Notes: a model not told the origin generated them from the sequence alone. A stretch of DNA of 64,000 bases from Aerococcaceae bacterium NML190073 (GCA_026131555.1 JAMXJH010000004.1:118347-182346), one strand, 5' to 3'; counted from the stretch's first letter, positions 47,658-57,704 are shown. A program made the numbers and translations.

Positions 47658-48022
47658 TTTCTTTCAGAAATGTTGCAGTGCATCGGAACATTTGCTATGT
47701 TTCTGCCAGAAATGGTCCAGTGTATCGGACCATTTGCTACGTTTCTGTTAGAAATAGTCCAATGTATCGGAGCATTTGCTACATTTCTGTCAGAAATAGT
47801 CCAATGTATCGGAGCGTTTGCTACATTCCTGTCAGAAATGTTCCAGTGTATCGGAGCATTTGCTACGTTTCTGTCAGAAATAGTCCAATGTATCGGAGCA
47901 TTTGCTACGTTTCTGTCAGAAATAGTCCAATGTATCGGGAACTTCGCAATATTTCTGACGGAAACGCTCCATTGTACCGAAGCACTCGCAATATTTCCGA
48001 CGGAAGTGTGCCGATGCATCGA
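47658..48022. repeat. Minisatellite C: eight full and one partial 42-bp units
   Basis: Units begin at 47658, 47700, 47742, 47784, 47826, 47868, 47910, 47952 and a partial at 47994. Each starts with the palindrome TTTCTGTCAGAAA and continues with TAGTCCAATGTATCGG and AGCATTTGCTACG. The last two units are diverged. As 42 is a multiple of 3, open frames appear on both strands, but these have no ribosome site and no protein match. It lies between folC and valS. The half-unit CCAAT..ATCGG...CTAC is shared with array B. Confidence 0.92.
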
Positions 48023-48218
48023 GTTAATCACCTTCAGATAAAGAAATGTCGTCTGTGTTTGATCGTTTGTGACGCACTGCAACAGAAATACTTCAATACC
48101 TCGCAATCTCGCTTGATTACCGATACAAATACCACATTCATCGGAAAAATCGCTTCTCGGACTTTCCGCGAAACATTTTGTCACAATATTGAAGAAAGGT
48201 CGTTCCCCGCTCTTAATG

Positions 48219-48269
48219 GACACCCACAAGACAATTTAGATGAGCAAGCGCCATTGTCGTGTGGGTGTC
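48219..48269. repeat. 17-bp inverted repeat between array C and valS
   Basis: Arms 48219-48235 and 48253-48269 (GACACCCACAAGACAAT type) differ at one position, loop 17 nt. It is about 130 bp beyond the valS stop and could be its terminator, although no T run follows on that strand. The rest of 48023-48399 holds no recognisable gene. Confidence 0.55.
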
Positions 48270-48399
48270 AACTTTTGATAATGTATGTTGAGAGATAAGA
48301 GGTTTCCAGTCGTTCTCGCTTTCTTCTCAATGCGTTGAATGTCGGAATACATCAAACATCATTAAGTTGAGAGCATATTTAGCTTGGCTCTTGTATCCC

Positions 48400-51048
48400 C
48401 TACTTCAACTTCTCCATTTCGTCGATTCTGACTAAGGTTGCATCATATTTCGCTTGATAGTCAGCTTGTTTGGCACGTTCTTTGTCAACGATTTCCGGTT
48501 TCGCATTCGCTACAAATTTCTCATTGGCTAGTTTCTTCGTTACCATATCCAACTCTTTTTGCCATTTAGCAAGTTCTTTTTGCAAGCGAGCGATTTCTTC
48601 TTCAACATTGAGTAAATCTGCAAGTGGCAAGTAAATTTCAGCGCCGGTAATCAGACTTGTCATCGACAATTCCGGTGCTTGCAATGTACTTGAGATTTCC
48701 AAATGTTCCGGATTCGTGAATCGCTTGATGTAATTGACATTGTCATTGAAGAATTGTTCCAGTTCTTTGTCCGTTGTCTTCACCAAAATGGTAATTGGCT
48801 TGCTCGGTGCAACATTCACTTCACTACGCGCATTGCGAACGGAACGGATTAAGTCTTTCAAACTCTCCACGCCTTTATGTGCCGCTTCATTCATGAATTC
48901 AGGACGTACAATCGGGTATTCCGCCACTACAATTGAGCCTTCGGAAATTTGGCCGAAGATTTCTTCGGTGACGAACGGCATAATCGGATGTAACAAGCGC
49001 AAGATTTGGTCCAATGTGTAAAGTAAGACTGAACGTGTGATAACTTTCTCGTTCTCATTGTCGCTGTAGAGTACTTCCTTCGTTAATTCGACATACCAGT
49101 CGGCAAATTCATCCCAGATGAAATTATATAACAGATGTCCGGCAACACCGAATTCAAACTTATCGAAGTTTTGCGTTACTTTGGCGATTGTTTCATTCAA
49201 ATTATGGAGAATCCAACGGTCTGTCACATTGCCGGCTTGTTCACGGACAACTCGTTCAACATTCGCTCTTGCTTCTTCTAAAGTCAGCGATTCATTATTC
49301 ATTAGAATATAACGTGAGATGTTCCAGATTTTGTTAATGAAGTTCCAAGCGGCACCTAATTTCTCCGTGCTGTAGCGAACGTCTTGTCCCGGAGCAGAAC
49401 CGTTCGCTAAGAACCAACGTAATGCATCGACACCGTACTCATCAATCACGTCCATCGGATCAATCCCGTTCCCCAATGATTTACTCATCTTGCGCCCTTC
49501 CGCATCACGAATTAAACCATGAATCAAGACGTTGTTGAACGGACGCTTGCCGGTAAATTCCAAACTTTGGAAAATCATACGGCTTACCCAGAAGAAAATA
49601 ATGTCATACCCTGTTACCAAAGTGCTCGTTGGGAAATAACGCTCGAAATCAACGGTAGTTTCCGGCCAACCCATGGTGGAGAATGGCCACAAGGCAGAAC
49701 TGAACCAAGTATCTAAGACATCGGTATCGCGTGTCCAATTTGTTTCGTCAGCTGGTGCTTGTTCTCCAACGTAAACTTCTCCCGTTTCATTGTGATACCA
49801 TGCCGGAATTTGATGTCCCCACCATAATTGGCGAGAGATAACCCAATCATGAACATTTTCCATCCATGTTAAGAATGTTTGATTGAAACGCGGTGGGTAA
49901 AACTCAACCGCCTCGTCAGTATCTTGTGCTTTTATCGCTTGTTCAGCTAAAGGTTGCATCTTAACAAACCATTGTGTAGATAAATACGGCTCTACTACGG
50001 CGCCTGAACGTTCTGAGTGTCCGACACTGTGTAAATGTTCCTCTACTTTGACTAAATAACCTTGTTCTTTGAGATCTGCGACGATTTTTTTGCGAGCGTC
50101 AAAGCGATCCAAGCCAACATATTGTCCGCCGTTCGCATTAATTGTGCCATCGGTATTCATGACGTTCAAACGAGGCAAATTGTGGCGGTTTCCTAATTCA
50201 AAGTCATTCGGGTCATGCGCCGGTGTTACTTTCATTGCTCCCGTTCCGAATTCCATCTCCACGTATTCGTCAGCAAGAATTGGAATTTCGCGGTTCATCA
50301 ATGGGAGTAAAACTTTTTTGCCGATGAGATGCTTGTAGCGCTCATCTTCCGGATGCACAACGACCGCTGTATCACCAAGCATCGTCTCCGGTCTTGTCGT
50401 CGCAATCTCCAGCGCTTCGTCGGTGCCAATTACCGGATAGTTAATGTGATAGAACGCACCTTGAACGTCCTTGTGAATGACTTCAATGTCCGATAGCGCT
50501 GTTTGGGCTGCCGGATCCCAGTTGATAATGTACTCACCACGGTAGATGAAGCCTTTATTGTACAAGTCAACGAAGACTTTGTTCACGGCTTTGTTCAATC
50601 CTTCGTCTAAAGTGAAACGTTCGCGTGAGTAATCGACCGATACGCCCATCTTACCCCATTGTTCACGAATCGTGTTGGCGTATTCTTCCTTCCATGCCCA
50701 TACTTGCTCGACGAATTTCTCCCGTCCCAAGTCATGACGTGTCATCCCTTCGGCGCGTAACTTCTCTTCTACCTTAGCTTGCGTTGCAATTCCGGCGTGG
50801 TCCATACCCGGCAACCATAAAGTGTCGAATCCTTGCATGCGCTTCTGACGGATAATCATATCTTGTAGTGTTACGTCCCACGCGTGTCCTAAGTGCAATT
50901 TACCTGTGACATTCGGTGGCGGAATGACAATCGAATACGGCTGTGCCTTCGGATCTTCCGACGGCTTGAATACGCCCTTATCGAGCCATTCTTGATATTT
51001 CCCTGCTTCAACCTCTTGCGGTTGATATTTCGTTGATAGTTGTTTCAT
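48400..51048 (-). CDS. valS: Valyl-tRNA synthetase
   Basis: Class I synthetase that charges tRNA(Val). The 882-residue product has the HLGH signature (52-55), the editing domain insertion ([10 protein letters not shown]), KMSKSLGNG, the anticodon-binding region and the C-terminal coiled-coil arm ([18 protein letters not shown]). It lies 52 bp after a VOC gene and both stand behind a T-box leader. Confidence 0.97.
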   Translation of the reverse strand: MKQLSTKYQPQEVEAGKYQEWLDKGVFKPSEDPKAQPYSIVIPPPNVTGKLHLGHAWDVTLQDMIIRQKRMQGFDTLWLPGMDHAGIATQAKVEEKLRAEGMTRHDLGREKFVEQVWAWKEEYANTIREQWGKMGVSVDYSRERFTLDEGLNKAVNKVFVDLYNKGFIYRGEYIINWDPAAQTALSDIEVIHKDVQGAFYHINYPVIGTDEALEIATTRPETMLGDTAVVVHPEDERYKHLIGKKVLLPLMNREIPILADEYVEMEFGTGAMKVTPAHDPNDFELGNRHNLPRLNVMNTDGTINANGGQYVGLDRFDARKKIVADLKEQGYLVKVEEHLHSVGHSERSGAVVEPYLSTQWFVKMQPLAEQAIKAQDTDEAVEFYPPRFNQTFLTWMENVHDWVISRQLWWGHQIPAWYHNETGEVYVGEQAPADETNWTRDTDVLDTWFSSALWPFSTMGWPETTVDFERYFPTSTLVTGYDIIFFWVSRMIFQSLEFTGKRPFNNVLIHGLIRDAEGRKMSKSLGNGIDPMDVIDEYGVDALRWFLANGSAPGQDVRYSTEKLGAAWNFINKIWNISRYILMNNESLTLEEARANVERVVREQAGNVTDRWILHNLNETIAKVTQNFDKFEFGVAGHLLYNFIWDEFADWYVELTKEVLYSDNENEKVITRSVLLYTLDQILRLLHPIMPFVTEEIFGQISEGSIVVAEYPIVRPEFMNEAAHKGVESLKDLIRSVRNARSEVNVAPSKPITILVKTTDKELEQFFNDNVNYIKRFTNPEHLEISSTLQAPELSMTSLITGAEIYLPLADLLNVEEEIARLQKELAKWQKELDMVTKKLANEKFVANAKPEIVDKERAKQADYQAKYDATLVRIDEMEKLK

Positions 51049-51100
51049 TTGAGTTCCTCCTTGTTTACATTCAAAAATATACGTCCTTTATTTGACGAAA

Positions 51101-51499
51101 TTATCCGTCAATACTGTGTGCCACCACTTCCAACTTCACTCTGTCCGGGTCTTCAAAGAATACTGCGTAATGATTGGGTCCGCCGGCATGTGGATAACGT
51201 TCATCGTATAAGAGCGGGACATCATTTTCCAATAGGAATTGGCGTAATGCGTCGACCTTTTGCGTGGTGTCAACGCGAAAGGCTAGATGATTCAAGCCAA
51301 TGCGTTGGCGATGATAGCCGACTGCTAAGTATTTGTCGCTCGCTTGAACAAATACCAGATAAGTGCCTTCAACGGATTGGTAACTGAAGCCTTGTTCCCA
51401 TTCTTGGTATAAGGTGTAGCCTAATCGAGGCATTAACGCATCATAAAAGGCTCTCGTTTTGCTTAGATGACTCACATACAATTCGATATGGTGTAACAT
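51101..51499 (-). CDS. VOC (glyoxalase/bleomycin-resistance fold) protein
   Basis: A 132-residue single-domain VOC protein: MLHHIELYVSHLSKTRAFYD, GLNHLAFRV and the C-terminal FFEDPDRVKLEVV with candidate metal ligands H, H and E. Start at the ATG at 51499 after GCGAGG; a TTG six codons earlier has no support. It is placed between the T-box leader and valS, so its expression should follow tRNA(Val) charging. Substrate unknown. Confidence 0.85.
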   Translation of the reverse strand: MLHHIELYVSHLSKTRAFYDALMPRLGYTLYQEWEQGFSYQSVEGTYLVFVQASDKYLAVGYHRQRIGLNHLAFRVDTTQKVDALRQFLLENDVPLLYDERYPHAGGPNHYAVFFEDPDRVKLEVVAHSIDG

Positions 51500-51520
51500 T
51501 TCCTCGCCCCTTTCCAAAAA

Positions 51521-51762
51521 AATAATCGCCCTATGTTGCCATAGGACGATTGAATCGTGGTACCACCTAAATTTGAAAGCAATGCTTTCCTCATCATGTT
51601 GTTATCGAAGTATCTTCTCCGTAAAGCTCTACTGATTGACGTTGTCAACGTTCGCACTTTAAGGCTCCAAGCTACATTCGTCAAGTTGAAAGTTTGCACC
51701 AAACACTTTCTCTCTGAGGGATTTGACTACTCTTCTCTTCATTGCCTCATCATTATTAAACT
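51521..51762 (-). promoter_or_regulatory. T-box leader (valine) for the VOC gene and valS
   Basis: The minus strand has the T-box sequence AGGTGGTACCACG (51556-51568), the AGAGAG and GGTG.AA elements of stem I, and a terminator with arms 51524-51535 and 51540-51551 followed by seven T. In the stem I specifier region a GTA valine codon (51673-51675) lies in GAATGTAGC, fitting valS downstream; the specifier assignment is by inspection only. Confidence 0.9.
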
Positions 51763-51768
51763 ACGCGT

Positions 51769-51797
51769 ATTGTAGCAAATTTAGCACGAATACTCAA
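51769..51797 (-). promoter_or_regulatory. Promoter of the T-box transcript
   Basis: -35 TTGAGT, 17-bp spacer, -10 TACAAT, just upstream of the T-box leader. The gap 51798-51896 shows nothing further. Confidence 0.7.
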
Positions 51798-51896
51798 GCC
51801 TTACTCTCCACTATCACCGAAAATACTTATCTCTTAAAGCGATATCTATTCGATTCATATGATAAATCGCCTTTCGCCAATCTCTATTGACACAAA

Positions 51897-51930
51897 AAAC
51901 ACTACTAGACGTAAATTTCTAGTAGTGTTT
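51897..51930 (-). terminator. Terminator after the 309-residue membrane protein gene
   Basis: Perfect 13-bp stem AAACACTACTAGA / TCTAGTAGTGTTT, 8-nt loop, T-rich on the minus strand. Confidence 0.85.
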
Positions 51931-51997
51931 GATTCACTCTTTCTAATTATGGGTGTGCTGAGACATCAACTAGACTTTAACCTGTTAGCTTTCAGAA

Positions 51998-52927
51998 TTA
52001 CCCTTCGTCCATTAGGTCTGTGCCCTCCGTAGATTCTTCCCACCATTTCACTATTTCTTTTCTTAAATTTCTAACGTCTTTTGGACTGTATTTTATTTTT
52101 AAATTCAGTCCAAAAATCAGATTAATTCCCCAGAGGAAAAGGAAACAAACTAGTATCGGCATAACGCACGTTGTAATAATTAGAACAACCACTGCTTCAA
52201 TCATATTACCTAGAAAGGTTTCGGCTTTCTCTTTAATCTCTCCAGCAACATTTATAACATCCCCCACAAAAGTACTTACTTGCTCAGTCGCACTCCCAAC
52301 AACGCCTGATATCTGATCCCATAAATTCTTATTTTCTTCTACTACTTCCGTTTCTTGTTGCGTCAGTTGTTCAGTAGATTGTTCAATAAAATTCGAGTCA
52401 TTTACTAATTTATCAATAGATATATTGGTAGAAACTGTATAGTACGACTCAATGTGATTGGATACCCAAACACTAGACGGTATCAAACCGAATATTAGTA
52501 CCGCAAAGAGAAGCAATTTCTTTACTAGATTTCGTATCTCTTCCCGACCCAAAAATATATTGCTCGCTAAAAGCACAAATGCTATCGGAATCAATATCTT
52601 GAATGCCAATATTCCTGTCACTGACAGAAGGTATTTTTGTAACCAAATGCCACCTAATACAATTGCTAAATACATTGTCAAGTCAGCGATATTCTCAGCA
52701 ATACTCTTTCCAACATCACCTATGATTGCTTCTAAACTCATTGATGCTCCGCCCGATGCAAATATAAGTGCCATAACTGTTTCTTTTTTCTCGTCTAAAT
52801 CAATGACTGCTCGATGATTGATATTCATAATCATCTGAGAGTTCGCAATCATTTGAAACGAAATGAATGCAATCAATAACCATAAACCAGCCAACAATAA
52901 TTTTTGATGTTTACGTATCCACTCCAT
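51998..52927 (-). CDS. Unrecognised membrane protein
   Basis: A 309-residue protein. Hydrophobic segments lie near residues 11-30, 80-96, 100-125, 135-150 and 240-270; a hydrophilic, Glu/Gln/Thr-rich stretch with amphipathic helices (about 165-235) is probably outside the membrane. The C-terminus is charged (KWWEESTEGTDLMDEG). Start at the ATG at 52927 after AGGAGG. It is monocistronic, with its own terminator, between valS and the M26 protease. I do not recognise a family. Confidence 0.75.
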   Translation of the reverse strand: MEWIRKHQKLLLAGLWLLIAFISFQMIANSQMIMNINHRAVIDLDEKKETVMALIFASGGASMSLEAIIGDVGKSIAENIADLTMYLAIVLGGIWLQKYLLSVTGILAFKILIPIAFVLLASNIFLGREEIRNLVKKLLLFAVLIFGLIPSSVWVSNHIESYYTVSTNISIDKLVNDSNFIEQSTEQLTQQETEVVEENKNLWDQISGVVGSATEQVSTFVGDVINVAGEIKEKAETFLGNMIEAVVVLIITTCVMPILVCFLFLWGINLIFGLNLKIKYSPKDVRNLRKEIVKWWEESTEGTDLMDEG

Positions 52928-53098
52928 AAGAAAGCCTCCTATCATAATGTTTATTTGCCTAAAAAATTTACTAATTCTTTGATTATATCTTATCTATCTT
53001 TTAGTTTCGTAAAGTCAATTCAATCACAAACACTCATTCAGTCACTCTTTAACTAGCTAATTTATCACAAATGATAAAGTTTCATTTTGCAAGATAGC

Positions 53099-53139
53099 GG
53101 AACGTCGTTGCAACTTCCTTTGTAATACAACAACGTTCC
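53099..53139 (-). terminator. Possible terminator after the M26 protease gene
   Basis: GGAACGTTGTTG / CAACGACGTTCC arms with one mismatch and a 17-nt loop about 30 bp beyond the stop; no clear T run follows. Confidence 0.45.
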
Positions 53140-53170
53140 TACAGCTAACTTCTCATACAGGATTCTTCTA

Positions 53171-56100
53171 TTACTCTCCACTCTCCCCGAAAATACTTGT
53201 TCGAAACTCATCGGTAATGCGTAAGTATTCAGCAAGGATGCGTTCTTTCAAGAAATGAACCGCACCTGACGGCTCTTCGCCTGTTCTTTGCTTCTCTGCT
53301 GCGTCAAGGCGAACTGCTCTATCCATTAAACTTTGGATTTTATCAAAGTTTGCCAGATGTTCACGCTTGTTCTGTACGGTTGTAATGGTAATCGGCGTGA
53401 GTTGCGCTAATTTCTCAATTCGCTCACGGAACATGGCTTTCTTAAAGTCAGTTAAATTCGCAAATTCATCGCCCAGAATTTGTGTCACAATAAAGGCATC
53501 GCTCAATTCTTTGCCTTCTGTGCGTGCTTGATGCGCAAATTGGTCAGAAATATAAGGAATCATTCCCGCTTCGTAACCTTTGTGTGCCAGAAGTTCGAAA
53601 GCTGTTCTTCTGAATGTGTAACCGCCGGATGCTCCGTTATCATTTTGCAACAGACCATACATTGGTGAGAATAATGGGACACCGGTATAGGTGTTACGAC
53701 CGGCATGTTGACCGCCGGTAATGACACCGCCTTGATAATGATGACGTGTCACGACGGCATGATTCTCAATGAAATCATCAATCGTCTTAAATGGAATAGC
53801 GCGCCATTCTTGGCTTGTAAACTCACGAATATAATCGGTATGATGTTGCGTGTCACGGTCTTGCAAACCTGTCATGCGTTGCAAAACTTGGCGTTGTAAA
53901 TATTGCGGTAACTTAGCAATCGCCATTGCTTCAGCATAATCCAAGACATACATGACATCGAGCAAGCCACGCATATATTGTTGCAAATCAGCGGCTGTTT
54001 GGAAGCGTTCCGGACTCTTGTTGAAATACGGCAACTCTTGGTGTTGCGATTCGGTCATTTTTGTATAGAGATTCATGCTCATCGCAAAACGTGTGCGATC
54101 GCGAACGGATTGCAATAAGCCTTCGGCATAGCTTTCTTGACCGATTCCTTCGCGGCGTCCGTGTCCGCCGAGATAAACATCATCTTCTAACACATGCGTC
54201 ACTTCATGTGTGAACACGGAACCACCAGCCGAACCAGTTTGACGCATTAAACGGTCGGTAATGAACCAAATTGTTTCGCCATTCGAAAACGCGCCGGCAA
54301 CGGATGGCGCATGCCAATGTCCACTCGCTCCGAAAAATTCACGCACGGCGATTGTCGTATCATCTCCTTGTCTTGGCGACCAACGATTCGTAATATGCTG
54401 CCCGAATGCATCCCAAACCGGAATCGCATAAGTTGGCAGCTTGTCTTTTACTTTCGGTAAGGCAACGCGATACCACATATCGAAGTAAGCGGTTTGGTTT
54501 TCCGCTTCTGTCAGGACAATTTTTTTGAAATCGGCAATGGCCTTCTGATAAGCGGTCGGATTACTGTGTTTCAAGCGAGTGTCAACGTAAGTAGCGAAAT
54601 CGCCGAAAGAAACGGTCGACATTGTCGGAATAATATACAGGGATTCCTCACTTAATGAAAGTAATGGTAACAAAGTATTAACAAAGTGACGGCGCGATAG
54701 TTTCTCATATAAGTTCACTTCGACATTTGCTGTTTGTGGTGGCACTTCTGCAATAAAGGCTTTCGTTGCTTGCTTGAACCATTCGTTATCGCTCAACTGC
54801 GGTACAAATTGTGCGCGCAGCGAGGATAGAAACGCCACAAGCGTTTGCTTGCCTGTTTGTTGCGCCAATATCTGCTGATACGTTTCTGGCGTTTCATTCG
54901 GACGCAAGCCTTCATACGTTCGACCTCCAATGCCAATCAACCATTCCAATTGATTGACCGGCTTGCCGAAGAACTCTTGTCGGTACAGTAGGCTGTTTTT
55001 CAAATTCATTGCATTGAAGTTCACATCGTACCACTTGTTGATATAGGCTAAACCGAGCAATAATTTCTCTTTATTGTGCAAAATGTATTCGGCTAATCCC
55101 TCGGTTGACGTTGTCAATACAGAATTGCTTAAGACATTTGTCAAAATCGTCGGTAACTGTGCTTGAATTTCTTGGAAAGATGCTTTCAAATACAGCTGAT
55201 CCATATTCAGTTCGCTGACTTCGCCACGTTCTCCTAAAGCATGCCAAATGGCTGACGAATAATAGTCAATGCCCTGCAATGTCTTGACTACTTCTGACAG
55301 AACATTGCTGTAATCCGTTTGCCATTGCGTTGGCGTGTAAATTAAGTCGGTTCCGTCAAGTGTGTATTCTGCAATCAAGCCATCTGCGAAATCTTGACTG
55401 AATACAAGTGGGAACTTAGCAATCGTTCCGTCCTCATAATGCACGAGCAATTGATTGGTTGACATTTTGTCTGCGAGAATGGAAACAGAAATCTTATCAT
55501 CTACCATTGGTAGCACAGCCTTAATTCGTTTCGTTGCCAACTCATGTGTCGCATTGATTCGGTTACCGTACTGTACAATTAACTCTCTATTGTAAAAAGG
55601 GAGTAATTTTTCGACGTTGTGATAAGCGATATTGCGTGTTGCATCATATCCCGGCAACGCTGTGTAATCAATCTCAGCTGTTGATAATGATACCGGTGTG
55701 CCATCTATATTGAAGTAAGCAACATAATCATTCGAATATTGTTGGTTCGTTTCGTCGTATTGAACTAGCTCCGGTAATGTCATCGTGATACGATACACCG
55801 CTTGATGATTGATTGTTTCGGTTGTTACTTGTGAAATCGGTGCTAAGATATCATTCAATCCGACTAATTTAATTCGAGCAATATGCGTCTGGTTGCTGAT
55901 TGCATTACCTGTTAAAGATGACATCATGGTGTTGTCGATTGGTTGAATGTTAATCGCTTGGATGTGTTTCAATTCGATTTTTTTGAGTGCGAGCATGAAG
56001 CTATCTTGTGGTGAAGGCGCTATTGTGTCGGACACTTCTTCATTGTTCATGCGATAAGTTAGGATTGTTTCAACATGATACGGGACTTCGTAAGCCAAGT

Positions 56101-57592
56101 GTGTAAAGGTCGCTTGCAACTCCGATGATAAGGCTACTTCTTGCACCACTTGTTGCCCGTTCATTAATCGTGCCATCCCCCGCAAAAATAATCGGTCCGA
56201 ATCCACTAACGTATAATGCAAGGTAGCGCTCTTATGCATCGGATTGAGCACATGATGTTGTAAAATTAATTGCGGTCGTTCTACTTGTGGATTAACCGGC
56301 GGTTGAACTTCTTCTTTTTTCGGTTCAGTTGGAGTGTCCGCTATCGGTGGAACAACTTCAGGTGCGGTTTCCTTTGGCTCTGTCGGAACTTCTGTGGTTG
56401 CGCCGGTATCCGGAGTTTCCTGTGGTGTCTGCGGAGCGTCTACAACTGGCGGAACGACTTCGGGTGCGGTTTCCTTGGGTTCTGTCGGAACTTCTGTGGT
56501 TGCACCAGTATCCGGAGTTTCCTGTGGTGTCTGCGGAGCGTCTACAACTGGTGGAACACCTTCAGGTGCGGTTTCCTTGGGTTCTGTCGGAACTTCTGTG
56601 GTTGCGCCGGTATCCGGAGTGTCTTTCGGTTCAGTTGGAGTGTCCGCTACTGGTGGAGCAACTTCGGGTGTTGGTGCTTCTTCCAATTTCTTAGGTAGTT
56701 CTATCGTTGGCGGTACAATATCTCTTACCGTTTCGCTGTCCGTTGCTGACGAGCCTACCTCTTGTACCGGCGGTACAGGTTGTTCTGTTTCTACCTTTGG
56801 TGACGGCGCCGGTTCAACACGAAGGTCAATCGACGGATACTTCGCTTGCGGTTGCACCGTATTCCCTTCAATAATCGGCTTACTCAAACTTTCCTTGAAT
56901 GGTTTTAATAATCCTTTCAAAAAATCCCCTGCATAAATCAAGTCGGGATTAGCAATCCGGTTCGTTGCTACTAATTCTGTTACTGAAATGCCCGAAGCCA
57001 GAGAAATGCCGTTCAATGTGTCGCCCCATTGAATTTGGTAATCTTCTGTTTCAGCACTTGCTTGGCGTTGCATTTCCGCACGAATGTCCGCTACTTTTTT
57101 GGCTGTCCAAACAGGAGCGGGTGAGGCAACTTCACTAGGCGCGACATTCGTTGTAGAAAGTATCCCTTCCAAATAATCTCCAACATAAATCAAATCAGGA
57201 TTAGCAATCTGATTACGCAACGCTAAATCTTCCACGGTTGTTTGGCTCGCTGTCGCAAGTTGAGAAAGCGTGTCACCCCACTGCACTACGTAAACCGGCA
57301 ACTGCAAGGTCTTCTGACGATCGATTTCAGTTGTAACTTCCTCGATTGTGTTCTGTTCCCAATTATCGCCAATTTGCTGCAAGGCACGAGTTTTCTCTGC
57401 TTCTAGGTCAACACTTGGCATTTCAACTAATTCGTCGGTAGTTTCAGCATGGGACGCTACTTCCGTTAACGAGTGCTGTTCACTTTCTTCTGCGGATACT
57501 TTGCCGGTCAATCCGCCTCCTAACATCAATAACGTTGTGGTTGCTACTGAAACCGCCAACCATTTCCCTTTAGATTTTTTAAGTATTTTCAC
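53171..57592 (-). CDS. M26-type (ZmpA/B/C, IgA1 protease-like) zinc metalloprotease with two LysM domains
   Basis: A 1473-residue secreted protein. Signal peptide to about residue 34 (KVSAEE); two LysM domains (about 100-145, 184-228, each with WGDTL and IANPDLIY.GD); a Pro/Thr/Glu-rich linker with 34-residue repeats (327 to about 420); a segment like the M26 N-terminal domain (VEKLLPFYNRELIVQYG, near 660); and the C-terminal M26 catalytic domain with the zinc site HEVTH (H1129, E1130, H1133), GGHGRREG and the likely third ligand in ESYAEG. Streptococcal relatives cut IgA1 or other host proteins, but the substrate cannot be predicted. There is no LPXTG; binding to the wall is most likely by LysM. 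It is followed by a possible terminator and has its own promoter. Confidence 0.92.
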   Translation of the reverse strand: MKILKKSKGKWLAVSVATTTLLMLGGGLTGKVSAEESEQHSLTEVASHAETTDELVEMPSVDLEAEKTRALQQIGDNWEQNTIEEVTTEIDRQKTLQLPVYVVQWGDTLSQLATASQTTVEDLALRNQIANPDLIYVGDYLEGILSTTNVAPSEVASPAPVWTAKKVADIRAEMQRQASAETEDYQIQWGDTLNGISLASGISVTELVATNRIANPDLIYAGDFLKGLLKPFKESLSKPIIEGNTVQPQAKYPSIDLRVEPAPSPKVETEQPVPPVQEVGSSATDSETVRDIVPPTIELPKKLEEAPTPEVAPPVADTPTEPKDTPDTGATTEVPTEPKETAPEGVPPVVDAPQTPQETPDTGATTEVPTEPKETAPEVVPPVVDAPQTPQETPDTGATTEVPTEPKETAPEVVPPIADTPTEPKKEEVQPPVNPQVERPQLILQHHVLNPMHKSATLHYTLVDSDRLFLRGMARLMNGQQVVQEVALSSELQATFTHLAYEVPYHVETILTYRMNNEEVSDTIAPSPQDSFMLALKKIELKHIQAINIQPIDNTMMSSLTGNAISNQTHIARIKLVGLNDILAPISQVTTETINHQAVYRITMTLPELVQYDETNQQYSNDYVAYFNIDGTPVSLSTAEIDYTALPGYDATRNIAYHNVEKLLPFYNRELIVQYGNRINATHELATKRIKAVLPMVDDKISVSILADKMSTNQLLVHYEDGTIAKFPLVFSQDFADGLIAEYTLDGTDLIYTPTQWQTDYSNVLSEVVKTLQGIDYYSSAIWHALGERGEVSELNMDQLYLKASFQEIQAQLPTILTNVLSNSVLTTSTEGLAEYILHNKEKLLLGLAYINKWYDVNFNAMNLKNSLLYRQEFFGKPVNQLEWLIGIGGRTYEGLRPNETPETYQQILAQQTGKQTLVAFLSSLRAQFVPQLSDNEWFKQATKAFIAEVPPQTANVEVNLYEKLSRRHFVNTLLPLLSLSEESLYIIPTMSTVSFGDFATYVDTRLKHSNPTAYQKAIADFKKIVLTEAENQTAYFDMWYRVALPKVKDKLPTYAIPVWDAFGQHITNRWSPRQGDDTTIAVREFFGASGHWHAPSVAGAFSNGETIWFITDRLMRQTGSAGGSVFTHEVTHVLEDDVYLGGHGRREGIGQESYAEGLLQSVRDRTRFAMSMNLYTKMTESQHQELPYFNKSPERFQTAADLQQYMRGLLDVMYVLDYAEAMAIAKLPQYLQRQVLQRMTGLQDRDTQHHTDYIREFTSQEWRAIPFKTIDDFIENHAVVTRHHYQGGVITGGQHAGRNTYTGVPLFSPMYGLLQNDNGASGGYTFRRTAFELLAHKGYEAGMIPYISDQFAHQARTEGKELSDAFIVTQILGDEFANLTDFKKAMFRERIEKLAQLTPITITTVQNKREHLANFDKIQSLMDRAVRLDAAEKQRTGEEPSGAVHFLKERILAEYLRITDEFRTSIFGESGE
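56330..56614 (-). repeat. 102-bp coding repeats in the protease linker
   Basis: Nearly three copies of a 34-residue unit beginning DTGATTEVPTEPKETAPE. Copies are nearly identical at DNA level and in frame. Confidence 0.88.
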
Positions 57593-57665
57593 GTATATGC
57601 TCCTTTATTTACATTCATATCGCCATGCTGCATAAAGATTTATTCAAATGCATGACACGCCCAAT

Positions 57666-57671
57666 ATTATA
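57666..57671 (-). promoter_or_regulatory. Extended -10 promoter of the M26 protease gene
   Basis: TGCTATAAT, an extended -10, about 75 bp upstream of the ATG; no good -35 is seen. Confidence 0.5.
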
Positions 57672-57704
57672 GCATAGAATCCCTTCTTCTCTCTACACAA
57701 AAAT

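Noticed and set aside
9055..48022. CRISPR array
   Set aside because: Units are contiguous and there are no unique spacers of constant length between invariant repeats; no cas genes are present.
47588..48298. Large open frames on both strands over array C (up to 226 codons)
   Set aside because: Same reason as array A: 42-bp units without stops, no ribosome site, no conserved protein.
56270..56936. Three + strand open frames opposite the protease linker
   Set aside because: They mirror the Pro/Thr/Glu repeats of the M26 gene and lack start signals.
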